This document shows positions 1 to 8,865 of a stretch of DNA of 64,000 bases, one piece after another. How positions within the stretch are numbered: the first letter of the stretch is position 1; every line of letters starts with the position of its first letter. Below the pieces are notes generated by a model that was given only the letters and a program-made list of their open reading frames with translations, did no database searches and was not told where the DNA came from. Both the position numbers and the translations under genes were made by a program. Source of the DNA: Arthrobacter subterraneus (GTDB lineage Bacteria > Actinomycetota > Actinomycetes > Actinomycetales > Micrococcaceae); contig NZ_FNDT01000002.1 in NCBI RefSeq assembly GCF_900099735.1, positions 186,001 to 250,000 of the forward strand, in the 5' to 3' direction.

Positions 1-4
1 TTCT

Positions 5-2092
5 CTAGCTCCTGCCCGCCTTCCGGGCGATAAGGGTCTTCTCGTCCAGCGGCGCGTCGGGGCTCGCCCGCAGGATCCGCGCATATTCCCGCGATTCGTC
101 CTGCCGCCTGCGCTCGGCGCCGGTGGCGATGGCGGCGCGCAGGTGGTCGGGACCGTAGCCGAACGCGTCAACCAGGTCGACGGCGTGCGGGCGAAGCTTC
201 AGCAGCAGCCGGTTGATGTAGGGGCCGAGCGTCCGGGCGCGCTGGGCGGAGAGCCGGCCGTTCATCAGATACCACCCGAGATTGTCTTCGATGAGGCACA
301 AGCCGAAGAGGTCGCGCAGCCACGTGAGCACCTGCCGGGTGCCCGGATCCCCGGTTCGGGGAAGGGCCGCTGTGAACGCTTCCCACTGCAGGAGTTCGGC
401 GTGCGCGCGGGCCGCCTGGATGAGTTCCTGCTGGTGCTGGTTGAAGACGGCGGCTGCCTGCGCCGGGGGAAGCCTGCGCGCGCCCCGGAGAGCGGCGGCC
501 AGTTCGCCCACCATGGTGTCCACACGTCCGCAGAGAAGCTCGTGCTGCGTTCCCTCGTCGCGCAGCGCAATCGCTGACTTTCGCTCCGACCCGGTGTCGA
601 CGACGGTCTGGAGCACCCGGCGAAGACCGGTCCTGTGGAGTGTCCGGTCTGCAGCCTGGGTGGCGACGAAGCGGGCGAGGACACCGAAATCAACCCCCTG
701 GAACTCCTTGGCGTAGTCGGCGAGCAGCCGCTTGGCCACCAGCTGCAGCAGGACGTTGTTGTCGCCCTCGAAGGTGGTGTAGACGTCAAGGTCAGCGCGC
801 AGGGACGTATACCTGTTCTCGGTGAGGAAACCGGCACCGCCGCTGGCTTCCCTACACTCCTGGAGAGTGTCGAGGGCGTGCCAGGTGGACAGCGGCTTCA
901 GCGCCGCGGCAAGAGTCTCGAGGTCCTGCCGGTCCTCGTCGCTGGCATGCTCACCGGAGAAGACGCCGTCGAACTTGGTGAGCAGCTCCTCATGGGCGAA
1001 GGATGCGGCATAGGTGGTTGCAAGGCGGGGAAGGAGCCTGCGCTGGTGGAGCTGGTAGTCGAGGAGTACCTCTTCGGACAGTTCCGACCCTGTGGTGAAC
1101 TGACGGCGCTCCACCGAATACTGGATGGCGGTCTTGAGGGCCAGTTTGCTGGCAGCCACGGCGGCGCCGTCGAGCGAAACCCTGCCCTGGACGAGAGTGC
1201 CCAGCATCGTGAAGAACCGGCGGCCGGGCGATTCGATCGGGGAGGTGTAGGTGCCGTCCTCGCTGACGCTTCCATACCGGTCGAGCAGGTGAGCGCGGGG
1301 TACCCGCACATGGGTGAAGTGCAGCCGTCCGTTGTCGATGCCGTTCAGTCCGCCTTTAAGCCCGTCGTCCTCCCCTCCGATACCCTCAAGGAAGTTCCCT
1401 GCGTCGTCCCGCAGCGGCACGTACAGCGCATGCACGCCGTGGTTCACCCCGCGCGTGATCAACTGTGCGAAGACAACTGCTGCCTTCCCATCGATGGCTG
1501 CGTTGCCGATGTAGTCCTTCCAGGCGGCACGGAACGGCGTGTGCAGGACAAACTCGTTGGTCTCCGGCTGGAAGGTGGCGGTGGTGGCGATGCTCGATAC
1601 ATCCGACCCATGGCCCGTCTCCGTCATGGCAAAGCAGCCCGGGATGTCCATGTTCATGATGCCCGGTAGCCACCGGCTGTGGTGCTCCTCGGTGCCCAGG
1701 TGGAGAACCGCTGCTCCGAACAGTCCCCACTGGACACCTGCCTTGATCTGGAGGGAAGGATCAGCGACCACCAGTTCCTCGAAGCCGGCGATATTCCCGC
1801 CGTGATCGTCCGATCCGCCCAGCCCGCTCGGGAACGCACGGTGCACAGCCTTGTTCCGCACGAGCAGGTGAAGCTGGTCGAGGCAGCGCGCGCGGTGCTC
1901 TGCGGAGGTGGCCCCCTCTACCTTGTGCAGGGCCGGGTCGGCGGCGAGCGCGCGGGCGGTTCGCCGGGAGTCCGCCCAGCGGCCGAGCAACTGCTCGCCG
2001 AGGGCCGCAACATTGACAACAGCGGCGTCGTCGTCGTGGATGGGGAGCGTCGCGGGAACCGGGAATTCCGGACGCGTGGCGGTCTGGGTCAT
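5..2092 (-). CDS. Acyl-CoA oxidase/dehydrogenase (ACOX-like)
   Basis: This 695-residue flavoenzyme probably makes the first alpha,beta double bond in fatty acyl-CoA. Visible motifs are TETGHGSD at residues 157-164 (FAD/substrate segment) and FEGDN at 441-445, whose Glu442 is the expected catalytic base. The length and the long C-terminal region after residue 450 fit acyl-CoA oxidases (about 660-700 aa) better than ordinary acyl-CoA dehydrogenases (about 380 aa), so the electron acceptor (O2 or ETF) cannot be decided from sequence. The ATG overlaps the stop of the upstream tetR by 4 bp (ATGA), with AAGGA as ribosome binding site, so the two genes are probably co-transcribed and coupled. Confidence 0.88.
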   Translation of the reverse strand: MTQTATRPEFPVPATLPIHDDDAAVVNVAALGEQLLGRWADSRRTARALAADPALHKVEGATSAEHRARCLDQLHLLVRNKAVHRAFPSGLGGSDDHGGNIAGFEELVVADPSLQIKAGVQWGLFGAAVLHLGTEEHHSRWLPGIMNMDIPGCFAMTETGHGSDVSSIATTATFQPETNEFVLHTPFRAAWKDYIGNAAIDGKAAVVFAQLITRGVNHGVHALYVPLRDDAGNFLEGIGGEDDGLKGGLNGIDNGRLHFTHVRVPRAHLLDRYGSVSEDGTYTSPIESPGRRFFTMLGTLVQGRVSLDGAAVAASKLALKTAIQYSVERRQFTTGSELSEEVLLDYQLHQRRLLPRLATTYAASFAHEELLTKFDGVFSGEHASDEDRQDLETLAAALKPLSTWHALDTLQECREASGGAGFLTENRYTSLRADLDVYTTFEGDNNVLLQLVAKRLLADYAKEFQGVDFGVLARFVATQAADRTLHRTGLRRVLQTVVDTGSERKSAIALRDEGTQHELLCGRVDTMVGELAAALRGARRLPPAQAAAVFNQHQQELIQAARAHAELLQWEAFTAALPRTGDPGTRQVLTWLRDLFGLCLIEDNLGWYLMNGRLSAQRARTLGPYINRLLLKLRPHAVDLVDAFGYGPDHLRAAIATGAERRRQDESREYARILRASPDAPLDEKTLIARKAGRS

Positions 2093-2808
2093 GATTCGTC
2101 CTTCAAGGGTGGGTTACGGCGTGGGGTACGGACAGCAGAAGCGTGCGGCACGGCCGCCACAATGCCGTCGAAGAGCCAGGTGGTGATGGAATCGGCAAGG
2201 TCGGCTTCGCTGGGTCGGTGGGGCCCGGGGGGTATGGACAGCCACTGTTCGCCGGCGGCACGGACCATACCGATTGCCGCGCGTGGCCACAGAGCGAGCG
2301 GCTGCGGAATCGTCGTCGCCGGCTGCTCCGCAAGGTAATCGACCATGGGGCTGGCCAGCATGGCGGAGATGGCGTCGAAGAAGGAACTCAGCGTCGGAGA
2401 GCCCTCCAGCGCGGAGCCGGACTCCGGTGCCGGCTGCGTCACGAACACATAGACGTTCGGTGAGGATTCAGCCATCTGAAGATAGGCCGACACCATGGCC
2501 CGCAGGCCTTCCCGGGGGGTGGCGGCGTTCCTGGCCGCCTCAATCAGCTGCTCCTGCATTCGGCTGACCACTTCATCGCCCATGGCGCGCTGCAACCCGG
2601 CCTTGTCCCCGAAATACCGGTAGAACACCGATTTGGACGTATCAGCGGCCGAGGCGATCTCCTCCATCGAGGCACCCGGTCCGATCCGGTGCACGGCCTT
2701 GCGGGCAGTCCTGATGAGCGCTGCGCGTCGGGCCTCGCGATGCTTTGACCACCTGCTGGACCGCCCGTCGACGGCACCGGCACCGGCGGGTGCAATAAGC
2801 TGATTCAC
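2089..2808 (-). CDS. TetR-family regulator of the lipid-oxidation cluster
   Basis: This is a 239-residue TetR repressor. Its N-terminal helix-turn-helix spans about residues 46-72 and ends in the typical SKSVFYRYFGDKAGL block; the rest is an unassigned ligand-binding domain. The frame is open upstream to 2937, but I chose GTG 2808 because a TACGCT hexamer ends 7 nt before it, the leaderless pattern repeated across this window, and because a longer protein would run through the operator. The gene is divergent from the thiolase gene and overlaps the acyl-CoA oxidase gene, so it probably controls both arms and itself in response to an acyl-CoA or fatty acid. The ligand is an inference. Confidence 0.88.
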   Translation of the reverse strand: MNQLIAPAGAGAVDGRSSRWSKHREARRAALIRTARKAVHRIGPGASMEEIASAADTSKSVFYRYFGDKAGLQRAMGDEVVSRMQEQLIEAARNAATPREGLRAMVSAYLQMAESSPNVYVFVTQPAPESGSALEGSPTLSSFFDAISAMLASPMVDYLAEQPATTIPQPLALWPRAAIGMVRAAGEQWLSIPPGPHRPSEADLADSITTWLFDGIVAAVPHASAVRTPRRNPPLKDES

Positions 2809-2844
2809 GATACCCAGCGTATCAGGTACGCTGGGTATCGATAA
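2804..2844. promoter_or_regulatory. Divergent promoter with perfect TetR-type operator
   Basis: A perfect inverted repeat has arms GATACCCAGCGTA (2809-2821) and TACGCTGGGTATC (2827-2839) around a 5-bp spacer. Each strand carries TACGCT: at 2827-2832 on plus (with TTCACG at 2804-2809 as -35, 17-bp spacer) and at 2821-2816 on minus (TTATCG at 2844-2839 as -35). A dimer bound here would cover the -10 boxes of both tetR and the thiolase operon, so autoregulation and co-repression are the simplest reading. Confidence 0.8.
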
Positions 2845-2946
2845 CACTCGAGTCCTGACGTCCTCCTGGTCGTGAGGCCCCTCGGATTCCCGAATTTTCA
2901 ACCGCATGCCCCGACCCCGCATGTACGCCCCACCCAAGGAGCAGCA

Positions 2947-4287
2947 ATGAACTCACTTCCCAGCGAGCAGAACCCCACCCCGGAAAGCGGCGCAGGCGCC
3001 GTTGGGAAGCCGCGTGCCGCCGTCGTCATCGGTGGTAACCGCATCCCATTTGCCCGTTCCGGTGGGTCGTACGCCTATTCCTCGAACCAGGACATGCTGA
3101 CCGCAGCCCTCGACGGCCTCGTCGCGCGCTTCGGACTGCAGGGGGATCGGATTGGAGAAGTCGCTGCCGGTGCTGTCCTGAAACACTCGCGCGACTTCAA
3201 TCTGACCCGTGAAGCCGTGCTCGGATCGGCATTGGCAGCTGACACACCGGCCTACGATGTGCAGCAGGCCTGCGCCACCGGACTCGAGACGGTGATCGGC
3301 CTCTCCAACAAGATCAAGCTCGGTCAGATCGAGTCGGGAATTGCCGGTGGAGTTGATTCCGCTTCGGACGCCCCGGTGGCGGTCAGTGAGGGTCTGCGGC
3401 GCGTACTGCTGGACTTCTCACGGGCGCGGACAACCTCCCAGAAGCTTGCAGCACTCCGGAAGCTTCGCCCGGCTGACCTTTCGCCGGACGCGCCTTCCAC
3501 GGCGGAGCCGCGTACCGGCCTGTCGATGGGGGAGCATCAGGCCATCACCACCGCCCGCTGGAACATCACGCGCCAGGCACAGGACGAGTTGTCCCTCGCA
3601 AGCCACGTCAGGATGGCGGAGGCTTATGACCGAGGCTTCTTCGATGACCTCGTCACGCCCTTCCGGGGAGTATCGCGGGACAGCAACCTGCGGCCTGACA
3701 CATCGCTGTCGAAGCTGGGGTCGCTGAAGCCGGTATTCGGCCGCAACCTGGCGGATGAAGCCACCATGACCGCCGGCAACTCCACGCCGCTGACGGACGG
3801 CGCAGCCGTGGTGCTGCTCGGCTCCGAAGAGTACGCCCGGGAGAACAACCTGCCCATGCTGGCCAATGTGGTGGATGCCGAAGCGGCGGCCGTTGACTTC
3901 GTCCATGGCAAGGAAGGCCTGCTGATGGCGCCGGTCTATGCCATGCCGCGCCTGCTGCAGCGGAACAACATGACCTTTGACGATTTCGACTTCTTCGAGA
4001 TCCACGAGGCCTTCGCAGGGACCGTCCTGGCGAGCCTCGCTGCCTGGGAAGACGATGATTTCTGCCGTAAGCAGCTCGGACTCCCGGGTGCCCTCGGAAC
4101 GGTGGACCGCAGCAAGCTGAATGTGAACGGCTCATCCCTTGCGGCCGGGCACCCCTTCGCGGCGACCGGCGCGCGCATCGTTGCATCGCTGGCGAAGTCC
4201 CTGGCGGAAAAGGGGTCGGGGCGCGGGCTTATCTCGGTCTGCGCGGCCGGCGGGCAGGGCGTCGTCGCGATCCTGGAGGCGCGCTGA
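2947..4287 (+). CDS. fadA2: Acetyl-CoA C-acyltransferase (thiolase)
   Basis: This 446-residue thiolase cleaves 3-ketoacyl-CoA in the last step of beta-oxidation. The nucleophilic Cys109 lies in QQACATG; near the C-terminus are GHPFAATGAR and the CAAGGQG block with the second catalytic Cys. I start at ATG 2947 because AAGGAG (2936-2941) precedes it by 5 nt; the frame is open further upstream but runs into the promoter. It is followed after 2 nt by the fabG4-like gene and then by the MaoC gene. The same fadA2-fabG4-htdX order exists in Mycobacterium tuberculosis (Rv0243, Rv0242c, Rv0241c), where fadA2 is divergent from the other two, hence the symbol. The FadI name would also fit. Confidence 0.9.
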   Translation: MNSLPSEQNPTPESGAGAVGKPRAAVVIGGNRIPFARSGGSYAYSSNQDMLTAALDGLVARFGLQGDRIGEVAAGAVLKHSRDFNLTREAVLGSALAADTPAYDVQQACATGLETVIGLSNKIKLGQIESGIAGGVDSASDAPVAVSEGLRRVLLDFSRARTTSQKLAALRKLRPADLSPDAPSTAEPRTGLSMGEHQAITTARWNITRQAQDELSLASHVRMAEAYDRGFFDDLVTPFRGVSRDSNLRPDTSLSKLGSLKPVFGRNLADEATMTAGNSTPLTDGAAVVLLGSEEYARENNLPMLANVVDAEAAAVDFVHGKEGLLMAPVYAMPRLLQRNNMTFDDFDFFEIHEAFAGTVLASLAAWEDDDFCRKQLGLPGALGTVDRSKLNVNGSSLAAGHPFAATGARIVASLAKSLAEKGSGRGLISVCAAGGQGVVAILEAR

Positions 4288-4289
4288 TC

Positions 4290-5630
4290 ATGGCTGACAC
4301 CTACCTCAAGCTCGTCAACGCACAGCCGTTGGACAGGGTTGCGAAAGCAGCAGGGCTTCCCCGTCCCGTTCCGCTCCGACGGTACGTTTCCGGCGAGCCG
4401 CTGGTCCCGGGCCCCGTTCTGGTCCTGGGCAGTTCGCCTGGAACGCAGGCCGTGGCGTCGATCCTCCTCGAATGGAACCTCGACGTCCGGCGGCATCTGC
4501 GGCCGAAGGAGAAGTTCGGGGCAGCCGTCGTCATCCTCGACGAGCTGAGGGACCCGGCTCAGCTGTCGGGTGCTTTTCTCGAGCTTGGATCGGTGCTGCG
4601 CCAGCTCCGGCCGGGGGGCCGCGTCATCACCATCTCGAGGCCCACCGCCGGTGCCACGGCGCCGCAGACAGCTGCGGCCCGGCATGCTGTGGACGGCGCC
4701 CTGCGGAGTCTGGCCAAAGAACTGCGGGGCGGTGCGACCGCCAATGGAATCCTCCTCGGGGATGACGTACAGACGGATGCGTCCGGTGTGGGCGCGGCTC
4801 TGGAGTTCCTGCTCTCGGGCAAGAGCGCCTACGTTGACGGGCAGTTCATCACCATCGGCACCTCTGCCGGTACGCAGGCACGGCGCCGGTCTGCTCCGCT
4901 CGCGGGACGTACGGCAGTGGTCACCGGTGCCGCGCGCGGGATCGGCGCGGAAATTGTCCGCGTGCTACACCGGGACGGCGCGCACATCATCGCCGTTGAC
5001 GTGCCGGCCGCCGGAGAACAGCTCGCTGCGGTTGCCAACGGCGTCGGCGGCACTGCGCTGCAGGTGGACGTCACGGCTCCTGACGCCGCCGGGCGTATTC
5101 TCCGGCATGCTGCAACCCGTTACGGATCTCTCGACATCATGGTGCACAATGCCGGCATCACCCGCGACCGTCTGCTGGCCAACATGGATCCGGCGCGGTG
5201 GAACTCGGTCCTGGCTGTGAATCTCGAGTCCCAACTGCGCATCAACGAGGAACTCCTTGCATCCGGTGACTTCAGCAGTGCCGGGAGCATCGTGTGCCTC
5301 GCCTCCACCAGCGGCATCGCAGGCAACCGCGGGCAGACCAACTATGCCGCCTCGAAGGCCGGAGTAATTGGAATGGTCAGGGCCACGGCGGATGCGCTCG
5401 GCGGCTCCGCGCGTTCGATCAACGCAGTCGCTCCCGGATTCATCGAGACCGACATGACCGCGAAGATCCCGTTCGCTACCCGGGAAGTGGCGCGCCGGCT
5501 CAGCAGCCTCCAGCAGGGCGGTCTGCCGGTTGATGTGGCTGAAGCGGTCGCCTTCCTCGCCTCCGCGGGCAGTGCCGGAGTCAACGGTCAGGTGCTGCGG
5601 GTGTGCGGCCAAAACCTGGTCGGTGCCTGA
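4290..5630 (+). CDS. fabG4: High-molecular-weight 3-oxoacyl reductase (FabG4 type)
   Basis: This 446-residue short-chain dehydrogenase reduces or oxidises 3-oxoacyl/3-hydroxyacyl thioesters with NAD(P)(H). Residues 1-200 form a degenerate Rossmann-like domain without a glycine-rich cofactor motif. The active SDR domain starts near 205, with TGAARGIG (212-219), HNAG (286-289), serines at 339-340, and the YAASK pair Tyr352 and Lys356. The two-domain layout is typical of the high-molecular-weight FabG group (FabG4). Normal FabG has about 250 residues, so the extra domain is family-specific and not a new fusion. The gene lies 2 nt after the thiolase gene and its TGA overlaps the ATG of the next gene. 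Confidence 0.9.
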   Translation: MADTYLKLVNAQPLDRVAKAAGLPRPVPLRRYVSGEPLVPGPVLVLGSSPGTQAVASILLEWNLDVRRHLRPKEKFGAAVVILDELRDPAQLSGAFLELGSVLRQLRPGGRVITISRPTAGATAPQTAAARHAVDGALRSLAKELRGGATANGILLGDDVQTDASGVGAALEFLLSGKSAYVDGQFITIGTSAGTQARRRSAPLAGRTAVVTGAARGIGAEIVRVLHRDGAHIIAVDVPAAGEQLAAVANGVGGTALQVDVTAPDAAGRILRHAATRYGSLDIMVHNAGITRDRLLANMDPARWNSVLAVNLESQLRINEELLASGDFSSAGSIVCLASTSGIAGNRGQTNYAASKAGVIGMVRATADALGGSARSINAVAPGFIETDMTAKIPFATREVARRLSSLQQGGLPVDVAEAVAFLASAGSAGVNGQVLRVCGQNLVGA

Positions 5631-6535
5631 TGGAGCAGCTGTTGCACGCCCCGCCCCGGCTCACCGCCCTGTACGCCGCTGCGCTGGCGCGCTCAGCGAA
5701 GCCCGGACGCAGCCGGGAAGCCGGCAGCCTCCGGTTGCCGACTGACCGCCACCGGCTTGACGGGGTGACTGCCGTTCCGGAGAAGGTCCGGGAGTTCCAG
5801 CACCTGATGCGCAGTCCGCAGACCGCGTTCCTTCCGTCCGGGTATCTCCATATCGTCGCGTTTCCCGTGGCTGTGAGCGTTCTCGCCCGGCCTGATTTTC
5901 CCTTGCCGCTGCTCGGGATGATCCACCTTAGGAACGAGGTGCAGCACCTCCGCCCCGTCCCGACGGACGCCCGCCTGAGCGTGGTCGCGGGGGTCGAGAA
6001 CCTGCGGCCGCACCGGAGCGGCACCCAGGTGGACGTGGTGGTGGAGGTGGAAGCCGCGGGTGTACCTGTCTGGACGGGCAGGTCAACCTATCTGGCCAAG
6101 GGCATCCAGGCGTCCAGCACCCTATCGGCCCCCTCGACACCGGCCGAACCCGGGCGGGACGAGGGCCTGCCCGCCTTTCCCACGGGGGAGTGGTCGCTGT
6201 CCGCGGACACCGGCAGGCGTTATGCGGCGGTGTCCGGCGACTACAACCCCATTCACCTGGGTGTCCCCTCCGCGCGGCTACTTGGCATGAAGCGCCCGAT
6301 TGCGCACGGGATGTATCTGGCGTCGCGGATGGTGGCCGAGGCCGGGCCGGGGGAGGACGCCGGTTTCCGATGGACCGTGGAGTTCCGGACCCCGGTCCCC
6401 TTGCCGTCGAAGATCCTGCTGTCTGCCCAGGTGGACAGGTCTGATTCGGCGAAGTGGCACGGAGCCGAGGTGGTCGCGTGGGATCCACGCCGCCGTCGAG
6501 CCCATTTCGTGGGACGCCTCGAAGCCCTCGGATAG
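5630..6535 (+). CDS. htdX: MaoC-like (R)-3-hydroxyacyl hydratase (HtdX type)
   Basis: This 301-residue double hot-dog protein probably hydrates or dehydrates (R)-3-hydroxyacyl thioesters, completing the oxidation set with the reductase and thiolase. The C-terminal half has the hydratase motif YAAVSGDYNPIHL (198-210) with the catalytic Asp/His pair, followed by the substrate-tunnel segment around HGMYL (226). The N-terminal half is the non-catalytic hot-dog. The ATG at 5630 overlaps the upstream TGA (TGATG), so translation is coupled. The order matches mycobacterial fabG4-htdX. Confidence 0.87.
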   Translation: MEQLLHAPPRLTALYAAALARSAKPGRSREAGSLRLPTDRHRLDGVTAVPEKVREFQHLMRSPQTAFLPSGYLHIVAFPVAVSVLARPDFPLPLLGMIHLRNEVQHLRPVPTDARLSVVAGVENLRPHRSGTQVDVVVEVEAAGVPVWTGRSTYLAKGIQASSTLSAPSTPAEPGRDEGLPAFPTGEWSLSADTGRRYAAVSGDYNPIHLGVPSARLLGMKRPIAHGMYLASRMVAEAGPGEDAGFRWTVEFRTPVPLPSKILLSAQVDRSDSAKWHGAEVVAWDPRRRRAHFVGRLEALG

Positions 6536-6620
6536 TCCCATGGCCGCGGAATAGTCGCACGGCCGCCAGCCTGTGCGTCGGGGTGAAAATAACGGCGTGG
6601 TGCCCACCTACACTGATCTC

Positions 6621-7859
6621 ATGAATGACGATTCCCGGCTCGCCGCTGCCCGCCGTCTTGATGCCGAGGATCCGCTCGCACCATACCGGCTTCTGTTCGA
6701 AGGGCACGACGACGACGCCATCACGGCCTACCTGGACGGCAACTCCCTTGGGCGCCCGCTCAGCGCAACCATCGGGCGCCTGACCGCTTTTGTCCGGGAC
6801 CAGTGGGGTGGGCGGCTCATCCGCGGCTGGGACGAGGACTGGCTGCAGCTCCCGCAGCAGGTGGGGGACAGGATCGGCAGGATCACCCTGGGCGCCGGCC
6901 CCGGGCAGTGCGTGGTTGCCGATTCCACGAGCGTGCTCCTCTACAAGGTCATCCGGGCAGCGCTCGCGCTGCGGCCAGAACGCTCCGAGATCGTCATCGA
7001 ACGCGACAACTTCCCCACTGACCGGTTTATCGTCGAGGGCATTGCAGCCGACCGCGGCCTGTCGGTGCGCTGGGTGGAGGCCGACCACGACGCCGGCCCT
7101 ACTCCGGAGGGGGTGAGCCGCGTGCTCAGCCGGGACACCGCCGTCGTCGTCCTCAGCCATGTCGCCTACCGTTCCGCTCACATCGCGGACATGGAGGCAA
7201 TCACGCGGCAGGTGCATGACGCCGGAGCACTCATCGTGTGGGACCTGAGCCACTCGGTCGGGTCGGTTCCGGTGCACCTGGACGCGTGCGGCGCCGACTT
7301 CGCGGTGGGCTGCAGCTACAAATACCTCAACGGCGGCCCAGGGGCCCCAGCGTGGGCCTATGTCGCGCAGCGGCACCAGACCGACCTTTCGCAGCCCATC
7401 CAGGGCTGGCTGGGAAGTGCGGATCCATTTGGGATGGGCTCGGGCTACCAGCCCGCGGAGGGGATCCGCCGCATGGTTTCCGGTACACCGCCGATCCTCG
7501 GGATGCTCGCCCTGCAGGACATGCTCGACGTTCTCGAAGACGCCGGTATGGACGCTGTCCGGGCGAAGTCGGTCAGGCTCACCTCCTTCGCCGTCGACAC
7601 GGTCGAGGAACTGATGGGTTCCTACGGGGTGACGATTGCCTCACCCCGCGATCCCGACCAGCGCGGCAGTCACCTGACGATCGACCACCCTGAGTTCCGC
7701 ACAATGCTCTCCGACCTCTGGAACGACGGCGTTATCCCGGACTTCCGCAATCCAGACGGCCTTCGTCTCGGGCTGTCTCCGCTGTCCACATCGTTCGAGG
7801 AAACATTCATCGGAATCCGTGCCATCGCCGAAAAGCTCCAGGCGAACCTCCTCGATTGA
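6621..7859 (+). CDS. kynU: Kynureninase
   Basis: This PLP enzyme cleaves kynurenine to anthranilate and alanine. The 412 residues show the family signature YLDGNSLGRP (37-46), the WDLSHS segment (207-212) whose Asp contacts the pyridine nitrogen, and the PLP lysine Lys234 in SYKYLNGGPG. I chose ATG 6621 because TACACT (6609-6614) lies 6 nt upstream, the leaderless arrangement common in this window; GTG 6573 is an upstream in-frame alternative. No tryptophan dioxygenase or formamidase gene lies nearby, so its kynurenine source is outside the window. The gene is a single transcription unit between the lipid cluster and a tRNA gene. Confidence 0.92.
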   Translation: MNDDSRLAAARRLDAEDPLAPYRLLFEGHDDDAITAYLDGNSLGRPLSATIGRLTAFVRDQWGGRLIRGWDEDWLQLPQQVGDRIGRITLGAGPGQCVVADSTSVLLYKVIRAALALRPERSEIVIERDNFPTDRFIVEGIAADRGLSVRWVEADHDAGPTPEGVSRVLSRDTAVVVLSHVAYRSAHIADMEAITRQVHDAGALIVWDLSHSVGSVPVHLDACGADFAVGCSYKYLNGGPGAPAWAYVAQRHQTDLSQPIQGWLGSADPFGMGSGYQPAEGIRRMVSGTPPILGMLALQDMLDVLEDAGMDAVRAKSVRLTSFAVDTVEELMGSYGVTIASPRDPDQRGSHLTIDHPEFRTMLSDLWNDGVIPDFRNPDGLRLGLSPLSTSFEETFIGIRAIAEKLQANLLD

Positions 7860-7886
7860 ACTCCTGGGCCCTGATCGTGTTAGAGT
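7856..7886 (+). promoter_or_regulatory. Probable tRNA-Leu promoter
   Basis: TTGAAC (7856-7861), a 19-bp spacer and TAGAGT (7881-7886) lie about 45 bp before the tRNA. The -35 box overlaps the kynU stop codon. The spacer is long, so the assignment is tentative. Confidence 0.4.
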
Positions 7887-7932
7887 TTTTCTCGCTGCTT
7901 TCGAAGGTTTTGATCCTCGAAAACACCACCTG

Positions 7933-8016
7933 CGCGGGTGGCGGAATGGCAGACGCGCTAGCTTGAGGTGCTAGTCCTCTTATTGAGGGTGGGGGTTCAA
8001 GTCCCCCTCCGCGCAC
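7933..8016 (+). tRNA. tRNA-Leu (anticodon GAG)
   Basis: An 84-nt class II tRNA can be folded by hand. The acceptor stem GCGCGGG pairs with TCCGCGC (one G-U). The anticodon stem CTAGC/GCTAG encloses loop TTGAGGT with anticodon GAG. The long variable arm has a CCTC/GAGG stem, and the T arm is GGGGG-TTCAAGT-CCCCC. The discriminator base is A8016 and CCA is not encoded. It reads CTC/CTT leucine codons. Confidence 0.97.
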
Positions 8017-8020
8017 AACA

Positions 8021-8046
8021 AAACCCCGGTTTTCCGGGGTTTTTTT
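8021..8046 (+). terminator. Intrinsic terminator after tRNA-Leu
   Basis: The stem AAAACCCCGG / CCGGGGTTTT with a TTTT loop is followed directly by more T residues. This is a textbook Rho-independent terminator 4 nt after the tRNA. Confidence 0.93.
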
Positions 8047-8127
8047 GTGCCCTCATGCGGTGGTGGTACACCAGTGCGCCCGCCCTTTCCGATACTGGAG
8101 AGCGGGCGCACCCAAAGCGACGGGATA

Positions 8128-8730
8128 CTACTCGGCGGCAGGGAGCTCCGCGTCCGGGGTCTCCTCGAGATACGTTGCCTTCCAGGCTCCGTCGGAGTAG
8201 ACGGCAGTAGCTGAGTAGATGGAGCCGGCCGGGTCGAAGGGACGGGTTTCTTCCACCTCACCCTCGCCGTTGAACGCTGTGTACGCATCGGGGTTGACCG
8301 GGATCACGGCGTCAACCTCAACTCCCTCGGCTATCTCCTCGGCAGGGGTGGTGACCAGGATCTGCTTCACCTTGGGCTGCCCGCCCAGGATCCAGCCGCC
8401 GTCGTCATACCTTTGGCTGATCGCTTCCGCATCGGCCACCGCTGCGTCCGCTCCGTCAAGGGCGGCGAGCAGGGCCTCGACGTCGCCGGTCTGCTGTGCG
8501 TAGGACTTCAGTTCAAAGACGTGATGCAGAAATGCCTTGGCGCCGGCGGCGGTGGGCTCCGACATGAGGTCGTTGACGGCAGGTTCGGAAATGTTCTGCG
8601 CCGGTGCGGTTGAGGTGGCGGGGGTCGGTGCCGCGTCCGGGGACACAGCGGCGGTGGTACCGGACTCACCGCAACCGGTAAGTACAGCGAGGGCGACAGC
8701 GGCGGTGGCCGCGATCCTGATGGTCTTCAT
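8128..8730 (-). CDS. Secreted lipoprotein of unknown function
   Basis: This 200-residue protein starts with a lipoprotein signal peptide (MKTIRIAATAAVALAVLTGC), with Cys20 as the lipidation site, followed by a Ser/Thr/Ala/Pro-rich linker to about residue 45. The remainder is an acidic globular region that I do not recognise; the DGGWILGG segment and the repeated acidic and aromatic pattern suggest an extracellular small-ligand or protein-interaction domain, but no function is claimed. GGGGAG just upstream supports the ATG at 8730. It is convergent with the tRNA-Leu unit and stands alone. Confidence 0.8.
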   Translation of the reverse strand: MKTIRIAATAAVALAVLTGCGESGTTAAVSPDAAPTPATSTAPAQNISEPAVNDLMSEPTAAGAKAFLHHVFELKSYAQQTGDVEALLAALDGADAAVADAEAISQRYDDGGWILGGQPKVKQILVTTPAEEIAEGVEVDAVIPVNPDAYTAFNGEGEVEETRPFDPAGSIYSATAVYSDGAWKATYLEETPDAELPAAE

Positions 8731-8865
8731 GAGCTCCCCAGAGAGGTAAGTGTGCGCCGAATCGGCAGTGACGCCACCCAGACTAACCGTGGCCTGAGGC
8801 AACTAGGGCCCGTAAGGCGTTGATCGTGCTGCAGATCACAGCGCCGTCATTACGCCGGGGCGGCG

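Noticed and set aside
635-1669. Long plus-strand open frames opposite the acyl-CoA oxidase gene
   Set aside because: They mirror the GC-rich codon pattern of the minus-strand gene, have no ribosome binding site and no recognisable domain.
5-2092. Naming the first gene fadE5 by synteny with mycobacteria
   Set aside because: Length and motifs fit acyl-CoA oxidases rather than the FadE5 family.
5928-7376. 482-codon open frame antisense to htdX and kynU
   Set aside because: It spans two well-supported genes and their gap; the translation is Pro/Arg-rich and matches no family.
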